Source of the DNA: JAGVPT01 sp035505655
Lineage (GTDB): Bacteria > Bacteroidota > Ignavibacteria > UBA10030 > UBA8401
Reading direction: 5' to 3'
Length of the DNA: 64,000 bases
NCBI GenBank assembly: GCA_035505655.1
Contig: DATJQP010000125.1
Coordinates: 37,985 to 101,984 of the forward strand
This document shows positions 53,118-61,969 of the stretch, piece by piece. Positions within the stretch are counted from its first letter, which is position 1, and every line of letters starts with the position of its first letter. The position numbers were made by a program, and so were the translations under genes. The notes under the pieces are model-generated. The model saw only the letters and a list, made by a program, of their open reading frames with translations, was not told the origin of the DNA and made no database searches.

Positions 53118-54464
53118 ATGAAATCCGGACGCCGTTTACTCGCCCCCTTCCTGTTCCTGTTCTCAGCCGTGGCATTTGCGCAGGAACAAGTCGTCTTAAC
53201 GGTCGATCAGGCGATCCAGACCGGTCTGGAGAACAGCAAGGCACTCCACGCCTCCCGTTACCGGCTCAACGCGGCATCCGCGAAGGCGAGCGAGACTGGA
53301 ACGCTCGCTCTGCCGTCGGTCAAATTCTCCGGCCTTTACACTCGACTCAGCAACGTCCCGCCGGAGGCGGTCGACATGCCGGCCAATTCGTTCGGTCCGG
53401 GTTTCCCTCCGACAGACCTGTCGCTCACCCTGTCGCCGACTATCCTCGACATTTACAGCCTCAAGGCAACCGTCCAGCAGCCGCTCTTCACCGGCGGCAA
53501 GGTTTCCGGGGCGATCGACGCGGCGGGATACAGCGCGGAGGCTTCGGAGCACGACCTCCGCAAGGACGAGGCAGACCTCGTCTACACAATCACCTCGGCG
53601 TACTGGAATCTCTACCGGGCGGTCGAGTTCAGAAAATTCGTCGATGAGAACGTCAACCAGATGATCGTTCACGACTCGGACGCGGTGAACCTCCTGAAGC
53701 AGGGGATGATGACGATCAACGACGTCATGAAAGTCCAGACACAGCTCTCCGAGGCGCGGGTCCGGCAGATCGACGCCGAGAACAACGTCACGCTGGCGAT
53801 GTATGCGCTTAACAACACCATCGGCCTTCCGTTGAAGACCGTCATCGGGATCGGTTCGACGATCAGGACCGACGAGCGCAACTGGGGGGATGTCGACAGC
53901 CTCCTCCGCTGCGCCTTCGACCGGCGCCCCGAGATGCTCGGGATGAACGCCCGCGTCCGTGCGGGCGAAGCCGGGCTCGCATCGGCCCGCGGAGGATGGT
54001 GGCCGCAGTTCTATCTCGTCGGCGACTACGATTATCTCCGGCCGAACCAGCGCTACTTTCCCGTCACCGACAATTTCAAGGGGACCTGGGATGTCTCGCT
54101 CGCCGTTTCGTTCGACATCTGGAACTGGTGGCAGACCGGGTACCAGACGAACGAGGCGCAGGCCCAGCTCGCCCAGGCCCGTGAGGGACTTTCGATAACG
54201 CAGGACGGCATCACCCTCGAAGTGACGCAAAGCTATCTCGGCATCCGGAAAGCGAGGGAGCGCAAGTCGGTCTCGGAGCTCGAGGCGCGCCAGGCCGAGG
54301 AGAATTACCGGATCATGGTGGGAAAGTATAAGCAGGGGCTCGTCGCAAACTCCGAGCTCCTGGACGCGGAGGTCGCCCTCCTCCAGGCGCGGCTAAACGT
54401 CACACAATCACTTGTCGATTACGAACTCGCGATCGCGCAGCTCACGCGGGCGATCGGCGGATAA
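53118..54464 (+). CDS. TolC-family outer-membrane efflux protein
   Basis: A 448-residue outer-membrane channel of a tripartite pump. The start at ATG 53118 follows GAGG and gives a signal peptide (MKSGRRLLAPFLFLFSAVAFA); the ATG three bases earlier is equally possible. Two similar helical halves are visible: LTVDQAIQTGLENSKALHASRYRL in the first, here shown by QAIQTGLENSKAL, and DEAQAQLAQAREGLSI-like helices in the second. The family ending LVDYELAIAQLTRAIG is present. The next gene starts 31 bases after its stop, so it is the first gene of the efflux operon behind the GbsR/MarR regulator. Confidence 0.93.
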   Translation: MKSGRRLLAPFLFLFSAVAFAQEQVVLTVDQAIQTGLENSKALHASRYRLNAASAKASETGTLALPSVKFSGLYTRLSNVPPEAVDMPANSFGPGFPPTDLSLTLSPTILDIYSLKATVQQPLFTGGKVSGAIDAAGYSAEASEHDLRKDEADLVYTITSAYWNLYRAVEFRKFVDENVNQMIVHDSDAVNLLKQGMMTINDVMKVQTQLSEARVRQIDAENNVTLAMYALNNTIGLPLKTVIGIGSTIRTDERNWGDVDSLLRCAFDRRPEMLGMNARVRAGEAGLASARGGWWPQFYLVGDYDYLRPNQRYFPVTDNFKGTWDVSLAVSFDIWNWWQTGYQTNEAQAQLAQAREGLSITQDGITLEVTQSYLGIRKARERKSVSELEARQAEENYRIMVGKYKQGLVANSELLDAEVALLQARLNVTQSLVDYELAIAQLTRAIGG

Positions 54465-54495
54465 CATCGGTTTCAAGCGAAAAGGACCTCCTTCT

Positions 54496-55557
54496 ATGAG
54501 AACAAGAACACGCATCGCACTCATCGGCGGCATTGTCGTCGTCATCCTTATTGTGCTGATCGCCCGAAACCGGGCAACCATGAACGAAGCCTCTCACGGA
54601 GACGGAATCGTCACGGCGATCTCGGTCTCGGTCGTCCCCGCGGAGATGAAGCCGGTGAGCCGCCAGATCGCCGTCGTCGGCACGATTGCGGCGTCCAACG
54701 ACGTCGTCGTTCTCTCGGAGGCTCAGGGACGCGTCCTGAAGCTCGACTTCGAGGTCGGACAATACAAGTCCGCGGGGTCGGTTCTGGTCGAAGTCGATAG
54801 TGAGCTCAAAGGTGCGACGTTCAAGGCGGCACAGGTGACGTACGAAAAGGCGAAGAAGGACCTCGACCGCTACGAAGCGCTCTACGCCGAGCATTCCATC
54901 TCCGATTCTCAGATCGAGCAGGCGCGCTGGACGTACGAGTCGGCGGAAGCGCAGTATATCGTCGCACGCCGCCAGCTCAACGATACAAAGATCACGACGC
55001 CGATCTCCGGCATCGTCACGGCCCGATACGTCAACGTCGGAACGATGGTCATGAGCGCCCCGCAGGCGACCCAGATCGCGAACATCGTCGACATTTCCCG
55101 GGTAAAGGCGAAAGTGAGCGTGGCGGAAAAGGACGTCCTCAGTCTCCGCGTCGGCGACCCGGCCGAGGCGGCGAGCGACCTCTACCCGCACACTTCGTTT
55201 CCCGGTACCGTGTATACGATTTCTTCGAAAGGAGACGAGGGACATACGTACGCGGTGGAGGTCCTTCTTAATAACCCCCGCCAGCAGCTCAAGGCGGGCA
55301 TGTTCGTCGATGTCACCTTCTCGCCGAAATCCGCCGGGTCGGCCCTCATCATTCCGCGTCAGGCGATTCTCGGCAGCTTGCAGGATGCAAAGCTCTACGT
55401 CGTGAAGGAGGGGACCGCGAAACTCCGCGCCGTGACGACCGACGGTCAGTTCGGCACCGATGTCGAGATTACCGACGGTGTGAAGGAAGGAGAACTCGTC
55501 GTCGTCGACGGGCAGGACAACCTGAGCGACAACATCCCGGTCGTCATACGAAAATAA
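54496..55557 (+). CDS. RND efflux periplasmic adaptor subunit (HlyD/AcrA family)
   Basis: A 353-residue membrane-fusion protein. ATG 54496 has AAAGGA upstream and begins an N-terminal membrane anchor (IALIGGIVVVILIVLIA). A split lipoyl domain comes next (VVVLSEAQGRVLKLDFEVGQ and TKITTPISGIVTARYVNVG) with a coiled-coil hairpin between its halves (FKAAQVTYEKAKKDLDRYEA). Beta-barrel and membrane-proximal domains follow (LKAGMFVDVTF, IIPRQAILGS). It links the inner-membrane pump to the TolC-like channel. Overlapping earlier start codons inside the TolC gene lack the anchor context. Confidence 0.94.
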   Translation: MRTRTRIALIGGIVVVILIVLIARNRATMNEASHGDGIVTAISVSVVPAEMKPVSRQIAVVGTIAASNDVVVLSEAQGRVLKLDFEVGQYKSAGSVLVEVDSELKGATFKAAQVTYEKAKKDLDRYEALYAEHSISDSQIEQARWTYESAEAQYIVARRQLNDTKITTPISGIVTARYVNVGTMVMSAPQATQIANIVDISRVKAKVSVAEKDVLSLRVGDPAEAASDLYPHTSFPGTVYTISSKGDEGHTYAVEVLLNNPRQQLKAGMFVDVTFSPKSAGSALIIPRQAILGSLQDAKLYVVKEGTAKLRAVTTDGQFGTDVEITDGVKEGELVVVDGQDNLSDNIPVVIRK

Positions 55558-55578
55558 TGAGCCTGAAGGAATACTGAC

Positions 55579-58500
55579 ATGACGATTACCGAATTATCCA
55601 TCAAGCGGCCGACCCTTGTTGTCGTCGTCTTCACCGTCCTTGCCGTCCTCGGCATCTTCGGCTACTTCCAGCTTAAGTATGAGCTTCTCCCGAAGATGTC
55701 GATCCCCGTTGTGACGATCACGACCGTCTACCCGGGCGCCTCACCGTACGAGGTCGAGAACAACGTCAGCAAAATTCTCGAGGATGCGGTCTCGGGCGTC
55801 GACAAGATCGACGACGTCCGGACCACCTCCTTCGAAGGGATGTCCCTCATCATCATCGAGTTCAAGCAGGACGCGAACATCGACTTCGTCGTCCAGGATG
55901 TCTCGCGGAAGGTCAACGCCGTCCTCGCCCAGCTTCCGACCGACGCGAAACAGCCGACCGTCTCCAAGATCGCGTTCGATGAAATCCCCGTCCTCCGGAT
56001 GGGGGTGACGAGCAGGATGGATGCCCGCGAATTTTACCAGTTTATGAAGGATCGCATCCAGCCGAGGATCTCGAAGATCTCCGGCGTCGCCCAGGTGGCC
56101 CTCTCCGGCGGCGAAGAGCGCGAGATCCGGGTGAACCTCAGCGCAAAGAGACTGCGGGGCTACGGCCTCTCGATCCTCCAGGTCATGCAGGCGATCCGCA
56201 ACGCGAACATGGATTTTCCCACGGGGAATTTCAAGGACTCCGATGAGCAGTTTGTCGTCCGCATCGCCGGAAAGTTCCGGTCGATCGACGACCTCCGCCG
56301 GCTCATCGTCGGGCGCACGCGGGCGGGCGGAGACATCCATCTCGCCGACATCGGGGAGGTCCAGGACGGCAGGAAGGATTTTACACAGATCAACCGGATC
56401 AATGGCATCACCTCAATCGGGATCCAGATCGTGAAGCAGTCGGATGCGAATGCCGTTGTCGTCAGTCAGCTCGTCCGCGACGAGCTTGTAAAGATGCAGG
56501 AAGAGTACGCGAAGGAGGGGGTGAAATTCGACATCGCCGAGGACACCTCGACCTTCACCCTCGACGCCGCCAACGCCGTGAAGCACGACCTCTTCAACGC
56601 GGTCCTCATGGTCGCCATCGTCATGCTCCTGTTCCTCCACAGCATCAGGAATTCGCTCATCGTCCTCATCGCGATCCCGTCGTCGCTCATCACGGCATTC
56701 CTCTTCATGTACGCGCTCGATTTTTCCCTCAACGTCATGACGCTCCTCGGGATGTCGCTCGTCATCGGTATTCTCGTGGACGACTCGATCGTCGTCCTCG
56801 AGAATATTTATCATCACCTCGAGAAGGGAGAGGAGCAGCGGGAGGCCGCACTCCGCGGCCGGAACGAGATCGGCTTTGCCGCCCTCTCGATCACGATGGT
56901 CGACGTCGTCGTCTTCCTCCCCCTCTCGCTCGTCAGCGGCATCGTCGGGCAGATCATACGGCAATACGCTCTTGTCGTCGTCGGGACGACCCTCACAAGC
57001 CTCTTCGTCTCCTTCACGATCACCCCGACCCTGGCGTCGAGGTTCGCAAAAGTCGAGCGGCTCTCCGACAGGACACTACTCGGAAAGTTTGCCCTCGCGT
57101 TTGAAAGATATTATCACCGGTTCTCCGAGTTCTATCAGCGGACCCTCCGATGGGCCCTTGTCCACAAGGCCCGCGTCGGAGTTGCAACGACGGCGATCTT
57201 CCTCGTTGCGCTCCTCTTCCCCGCTCTCGGGCTTATCGGGAACGAGTTCATGCCCCAGTCAGACCGGGGAGAGTTCAGCGTCTCGATCGAACTGGAGCCG
57301 GGAACCTCCATCGAAGAGAACAATCAGATGACGCTCCGCATCGAGCGGATTTTCGCCGGAATGCCCGAGATCGAGAAGGTCTTCACGGGAGTCGGTTCGC
57401 AGGCGATGGGTTCGCTCTCGCTTTCGAGCGACAACCTCACGCAAATCAACGTCATGCTTGTCCCGAAGGAGCTCCGCACGAAGTCAACGACCGAGGTCGG
57501 CGAGGAGATCAAGGCGAAGCTGAAGGAAATTCCGGGCTGCAAGGTCTACGTCAACCCCATCGGCATTTTCGGGTCGGCAAACCAGTCCTCGATCCAGATC
57601 GCCGTAAACGGCACCGACTTCACCACGATCACGCAGGCGGCGAAGCAGGTTGCCGACATCCTCACGGCGGTCCCCGGCACGACCGACGTCCGTCTCTCAT
57701 CCGAATCGGGCAAACCGGAGATGCGGATCGAGATCGACAGGGCGAAGATGGCCCAGCTCGGCCTCTCGGTGGCCGACGTCGGTTCGACGCTGAGAGTTGC
57801 GCTCACCGGCGACGACCAGTCGAAGTACCGCGATGGGAGCAACGAGTACGACATCCGGATCCGGTTCGACGAGTACGACCGGCGTCATACCGACGACATC
57901 GCCGGCATCTGCTTCGTCAACAATCGGGGACAGCAGATCGAGCTGAGCCAGTTCGCGTCGGTGTACCAGTCGTCCGGCCCGACAAAGCTGGAGCGGCGCG
58001 ACCGCATCGGCATCATCTACGTGAACGGCGAGACCCTCGGACGCCCGACCGGGACGATCATGGAAGACTTCAAGTCCCGCATCGCCGACGTCCAGCTTCC
58101 CCCGGGAGTCACGCTGACCTACCTCGGGATGGAAAAGATGCGGGCGGAAGGATTCTCGAGCCTCTTCCTGGCGATGCTCACCGGAATCCTCTTCATCTAC
58201 CTCATCATGGTCGCGCTCTACGATTCGTACGTCTATCCGTTCGTCGTCCTCTTCTCGATACCCCTTGCGATGGTCGGGTCGATGATCGCGCTCGCGGCAA
58301 CAGGAAAGGCGCTGAGCATTTTCACGATGCTCGGCATCATCATGCTCATGGGGCTCGTGGCAAAGAACGCCATCCTTCTGGTCGACAGAACAAACCAATC
58401 GCGGATCGATCACGGACTCTCGGTCTATGACGCGCTCCTCGAGGCGGCACAGTCCCGTCTACGGCCGATCCTAATGACGACGCTGACGATGATCTTCGGT

Positions 58501-58716
58501 ATGCTCCCGATCGCTGTGTCGACGGCCGAAGGGTCGGAGTGGAAATCGGGGCTTGCGTGGGCGATCATTGGTGGATTGACGAGCTCGTTGTTCCTGACCC
58601 TTGTCGTCGTCCCGGTCGTTTACATGAAAGTGGATGAATGGAAGGAAAAGATCCCGGCCTTTTTCAGCAGGCCTTCGGACCTCGTGAGGCGGTTCAGAAG
58701 GAAGGAAAGTTCGTAA
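55579..58716 (+). CDS. RND-family efflux permease (HAE1/AcrB-like)
   Basis: A 1,045-residue inner-membrane proton-driven pump with the standard 12-helix layout and two large periplasmic loops. It begins MTITELSIKRPTLVVVVF, and the first loop has YPGASPYEVENNVSKILEDA. The proton-relay pair is in the fourth helix (GILVDDSIVVLENI). The second half repeats the fold with AKNAILLVDRTNQ and ILMTTLTMIFGMLP. Length is normal. It is the last gene of the operon, 21 bases after the adaptor gene. Substrates could be drugs, lipids or other amphiphiles; sequence alone does not tell. Confidence 0.95.
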   Translation: MTITELSIKRPTLVVVVFTVLAVLGIFGYFQLKYELLPKMSIPVVTITTVYPGASPYEVENNVSKILEDAVSGVDKIDDVRTTSFEGMSLIIIEFKQDANIDFVVQDVSRKVNAVLAQLPTDAKQPTVSKIAFDEIPVLRMGVTSRMDAREFYQFMKDRIQPRISKISGVAQVALSGGEEREIRVNLSAKRLRGYGLSILQVMQAIRNANMDFPTGNFKDSDEQFVVRIAGKFRSIDDLRRLIVGRTRAGGDIHLADIGEVQDGRKDFTQINRINGITSIGIQIVKQSDANAVVVSQLVRDELVKMQEEYAKEGVKFDIAEDTSTFTLDAANAVKHDLFNAVLMVAIVMLLFLHSIRNSLIVLIAIPSSLITAFLFMYALDFSLNVMTLLGMSLVIGILVDDSIVVLENIYHHLEKGEEQREAALRGRNEIGFAALSITMVDVVVFLPLSLVSGIVGQIIRQYALVVVGTTLTSLFVSFTITPTLASRFAKVERLSDRTLLGKFALAFERYYHRFSEFYQRTLRWALVHKARVGVATTAIFLVALLFPALGLIGNEFMPQSDRGEFSVSIELEPGTSIEENNQMTLRIERIFAGMPEIEKVFTGVGSQAMGSLSLSSDNLTQINVMLVPKELRTKSTTEVGEEIKAKLKEIPGCKVYVNPIGIFGSANQSSIQIAVNGTDFTTITQAAKQVADILTAVPGTTDVRLSSESGKPEMRIEIDRAKMAQLGLSVADVGSTLRVALTGDDQSKYRDGSNEYDIRIRFDEYDRRHTDDIAGICFVNNRGQQIELSQFASVYQSSGPTKLERRDRIGIIYVNGETLGRPTGTIMEDFKSRIADVQLPPGVTLTYLGMEKMRAEGFSSLFLAMLTGILFIYLIMVALYDSYVYPFVVLFSIPLAMVGSMIALAATGKALSIFTMLGIIMLMGLVAKNAILLVDRTNQSRIDHGLSVYDALLEAAQSRLRPILMTTLTMIFGMLPIAVSTAEGSEWKSGLAWAIIGGLTSSLFLTLVVVPVVYMKVDEWKEKIPAFFSRPSDLVRRFRRKESS

Positions 58717-58731
58717 GATTCGTACTCCCGC

Positions 58732-58758
58732 CGGGGCGGGATGATGATTCCCGCCCCG
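58732..58758. terminator. Hairpin between convergent genes
   Basis: Perfect 10-bp G+C-rich stem CGGGGCGGGA/TCCCGCCCCG (58732-58741, 58749-58758) with a seven-base loop. It lies between the stop of the RND permease gene (58716) and the stop of the minus-strand GH31 gene (58774). There is no strong T tract on either side, so it may act as a bidirectional barrier rather than a classical terminator. Confidence 0.55.
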
Positions 58759-58773
58759 TGATAGGGCCGATTC

Positions 58774-61599
58774 TTATGGAAGTGTCACGCTCGTTTCGCT
58801 CCCCGTGTACTTGATTACCCGATCGGCCTGCGCCGTGATCCCGAGGCCGGTCCCATGCGACTCTCCCGCCACGACAACATCGATCGTCCGTTCACCGAGC
58901 ATTCCCGGAAACGCCCCTTTTCTCTCCCCCACCGTCAGCCGACGCTGTGCGTCATTCCAGCGGAAGGTGATCGTTGAAAAAACTCCTTTTTCGTAGTCGT
59001 AGTTGTCGTTCTCGTCTTCATAGAGGGTGAACTGCGCATCAGCCCCCGGATAGATCCGTAGCTCGAGCGGGTCGGCCGGCTTCTCGGTCGCGTAGTGCAG
59101 GAACGGTCCCATCGGAACAATCGAGCCGGCCCTGACAAAGAGGGGGATCCTTTCGATCGGTGCATCGACCTTCACCGTCGATCCTCCATTGTACTTCACA
59201 CCGGTCCAGAAGTCGTACCATCCGTTGTTCGCCGGCAGGTAGACCGCCCTGACTTTCGCCGCAAGGGGGGCGGATTGTTCCTTCGCGAAGATCGAGGGGG
59301 TCTTCCAGAAAAGACGCATCTTCGCGGCACCAGTCGAGTTGTTCTCCGTTTCCGCAACGAAAGTATATTCCTTTCCCGCAATAAGCTCCACTGGCTCCGT
59401 GTACTGCTCGACACTCGTATAGACCATCTTCAAAGTGTCGCCGTCGAGGATGATCCTTTTGGGGTCGTAACTCACGAGATGGAACTGGTACTTTCCGGTT
59501 TCGAGGGGGACGAGTTTGCCTCTCCACTGCACCGCGTACATCGAATCGGTGACGTATGGCGGCCTGCCGGTATACCAGGTAAAGTCGATGTTTGCATCGA
59601 TCGTATCGCGGCTCAGGCTCTTCCGCGTGTTGTCTTTATAGTATTTCGCCCGCAGGCCGGGAGCGCCTTCGTCTGTCCTGAAAAACTCCGGCCCGACGAG
59701 TACGCTCTGCTGCGGCGGGCGGTAGTACATGAACTCCGTCACCGGGCAGACCATCAGCGACGGGCCGAACATGTACTGATCACCGATCGAGTAGGTGCGC
59801 GCATCATTCTCGAAATCCATCGGCAGGCCGCGCATGATCGTGTACCCGTTCGCGGTAACGTCGTGGGAGAGTGAGTAGATGTAAGGGAGAAGGCGGTAGC
59901 GGAGCTCGTCGGCCCTGAGGATCGGCTGCGTGAACTCCCCCATCTCCCAAATCTCGCGGGGTGTCTCCGACCCGTGCGATCGGAAGATCGGGCTGAAGAC
60001 GCCGAATTGAAACATCCGTGCATAGAGTTCCTGGTAGGCGGGATCCTTCCCGCCGTTCATGAAGACGCCGTCGTAGGCCCCGAGGACGAACCCGCCGATA
60101 TCGAAGGTCCAGTAGGGGATGCCCGACATGCAGTGGTTGAGGCCGGAGGCGATCTGCTTCCGGTAGACCTCCCAGCTCGCGCCGATGTCGCCGGTCCATG
60201 TTGTGGCGGCGTTCCGCTGCTGTCCCGCAAACATCGATCGGGTGAGGATGTACGCCCGGCGGTCGGAGGTTTCGTTCCTCCAGTTCTTGTAGATGGCGGA
60301 GGTCATGACAAGGGGATAAGCATTAAGATACCGCGCCCAGGATCCGAGGTGGTTGCTTCCCATCTTCTTCAACTCGTACTCGCTCGACGCGGTTGTCATG
60401 GCGTTGACGACGTCGGGCTCGGAGGAATCGATCCACCATCCGTCGAGTCCCTGCGAATAGAGTCCATCGTCAAGATACCGGCAGTAGAGGTCGTTCGCGG
60501 CGGGGTTGAAGGCGTCGTAGTACTTGAAGCCGGCCCAGCCGACCGGCTTGTAAAGGAAGCCGTGGCTCAGCATGTCCGCGTAGACAGGCGTGTTGGGACC
60601 GAGGGCCGGCCAGATTGATATGATGATGTGGAAATTCATCGCGTGGAGGCTGTCGCACATTTTCTTCGGCTCGGGATAGAGGCTCTTGTCAAAGAACATC
60701 CCGCCCCAATTGGCCGCACCGTTCCAATAGTCCCAGTCCTGAATGATATTGTCAATCGGCATGTTGAGCGCGCGGTACTTCGCCGCAACCGCGAGAACTT
60801 CATCCTCTGTTTTGTAGTGCTCCTTACTCTGCCAGTAGCCGAATGCCCACTTGCCGTACATCGGAGCCTGACCGGTCAATTCGCGGTACCCTGCAATGAC
60901 GGAATCGATGTTGGCCCCGGAGACGAAGTAATAGTCGACAGCGTCCGCGACATCCGACCAAAGCGACGCGCCATCCGGTTTGTCGTCGAAGACGGTCTTT
61001 GAATAATTGTCCCACAGAATTCCGTAGTTCTTCGTCGAGACGAGAAAAGGATTGGCATCCTCGGTGTTCGATTGAACGAGGATCACCCTTTTTCCCCGGA
61101 AGTTAAATTCCCCGGACTGCTGCTGCCCGAGGCCGTAGACTCCTTCCCCCTCAGACAGTTGAAAATCCTGCCGCACGCTGCACCCGGAATCACCATCATA
61201 GACCACCGGTGCGAATTCCGGCGTCCCCTTCTCCGACAGGATGGTCCCTTTTTGCGCGGGAGAACGGAATTCAATTCCCCCTCCTGGCGTCCCGAGGCGT
61301 ACGGAGAGACGCTTCGAGCTCACCTCAATCTCCCCCTTCTCTTCCTCGACCTCAACGCCCAGATCCGCGTCGGGATTTTTAATGACCGAGAGGCTTGGCC
61401 TTGTCGGGGCATTGGGGGAAATCCATTTCGTCACCCGGACGATCGATTCATCGTAAAACTGGATTCTCACGGTGAAGCCGGGTGCGTGATACTCGATTCC
61501 GTTTTTGACTTTCGGAACCTGAGCATTGAGTTGGCCGATCGTAGCGATAAAGATGACTGAAAGGAGGGGGGTTGAAAGAATGGAGTTGAAAATTCTCAT
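58774..61599 (-). CDS. GH31 alpha-xylosidase-like enzyme with inserted PA14 domain
   Basis: Secreted 941-residue glycoside hydrolase. Signal peptide at residues 1-26. The GH31 barrel (about 235-600) has nucleophile Asp391 in WWIDSSEPD and acid/base Asp471 in TWTGDIGASWE. A PA14 domain is inserted after the barrel (about 645-770; GLRAKYYKDN, GKYQFHLVSYDPKRIILDG), and a DUF5110-like C-terminal sandwich ends the protein. GH31 enzymes with a PA14 insert include characterised alpha-xylosidases acting on xyloglucan oligosaccharides, so that activity is favoured over alpha-glucosidase. There is no T9SS tail, so it may be periplasmic. It lies next to a divergent carboxylesterase, which could remove acyl groups from the same glycans. 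Confidence 0.9.
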   Translation of the reverse strand: MRIFNSILSTPLLSVIFIATIGQLNAQVPKVKNGIEYHAPGFTVRIQFYDESIVRVTKWISPNAPTRPSLSVIKNPDADLGVEVEEEKGEIEVSSKRLSVRLGTPGGGIEFRSPAQKGTILSEKGTPEFAPVVYDGDSGCSVRQDFQLSEGEGVYGLGQQQSGEFNFRGKRVILVQSNTEDANPFLVSTKNYGILWDNYSKTVFDDKPDGASLWSDVADAVDYYFVSGANIDSVIAGYRELTGQAPMYGKWAFGYWQSKEHYKTEDEVLAVAAKYRALNMPIDNIIQDWDYWNGAANWGGMFFDKSLYPEPKKMCDSLHAMNFHIIISIWPALGPNTPVYADMLSHGFLYKPVGWAGFKYYDAFNPAANDLYCRYLDDGLYSQGLDGWWIDSSEPDVVNAMTTASSEYELKKMGSNHLGSWARYLNAYPLVMTSAIYKNWRNETSDRRAYILTRSMFAGQQRNAATTWTGDIGASWEVYRKQIASGLNHCMSGIPYWTFDIGGFVLGAYDGVFMNGGKDPAYQELYARMFQFGVFSPIFRSHGSETPREIWEMGEFTQPILRADELRYRLLPYIYSLSHDVTANGYTIMRGLPMDFENDARTYSIGDQYMFGPSLMVCPVTEFMYYRPPQQSVLVGPEFFRTDEGAPGLRAKYYKDNTRKSLSRDTIDANIDFTWYTGRPPYVTDSMYAVQWRGKLVPLETGKYQFHLVSYDPKRIILDGDTLKMVYTSVEQYTEPVELIAGKEYTFVAETENNSTGAAKMRLFWKTPSIFAKEQSAPLAAKVRAVYLPANNGWYDFWTGVKYNGGSTVKVDAPIERIPLFVRAGSIVPMGPFLHYATEKPADPLELRIYPGADAQFTLYEDENDNYDYEKGVFSTITFRWNDAQRRLTVGERKGAFPGMLGERTIDVVVAGESHGTGLGITAQADRVIKYTGSETSVTLP

Positions 61600-61674
61600 G
61601 GGAAGCCTCGAATAAAATGCTCAAAACATCGACGGAAGAGTCTGCCTTTCGGCGCGGAACCAATATAGCACATT

Positions 61675-61731
61675 CGAAGAAAGAATACAGAATACAGGAG
61701 ACAGAAGACAGTAAAGACGAAGAGAGGATCC
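61675..61731. repeat. Degenerate heptamer repeat locus D
   Basis: In register: GAAGAAA, GAATACA, GAATACA, GGAGACA, GAAGACA, GTAAAGA, CGAAGAG, AGGATCC. The core from 61682 to about 61705 is the same as that at 23031-23054 in locus B. It lies in the 370-base divergent spacer between the GH31 and carboxylesterase genes. The rest of this spacer shows no gene. Confidence 0.65.
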
Positions 61732-61969
61732 AGCAAGTGGCACCTTGCAATCAGACCCGCCCAATGCTTGTCATGCCCGAACGTTTCTGTCGGTCCCAAA
61801 CGAATCCCTTCGGAGGCTTCCAGGAAACGGGAGAACGGAGGTGGGAGAGAGCGGTGATCATGGCGACCGGATGCCTGAGAGTGTGTTGCAATACTCTTTT
61901 CACTTGACGGCGGATTCGCTACATTCAGGCGTCAGACATTCCTCAAGAACTTCGGTCGCAGGAATTATT

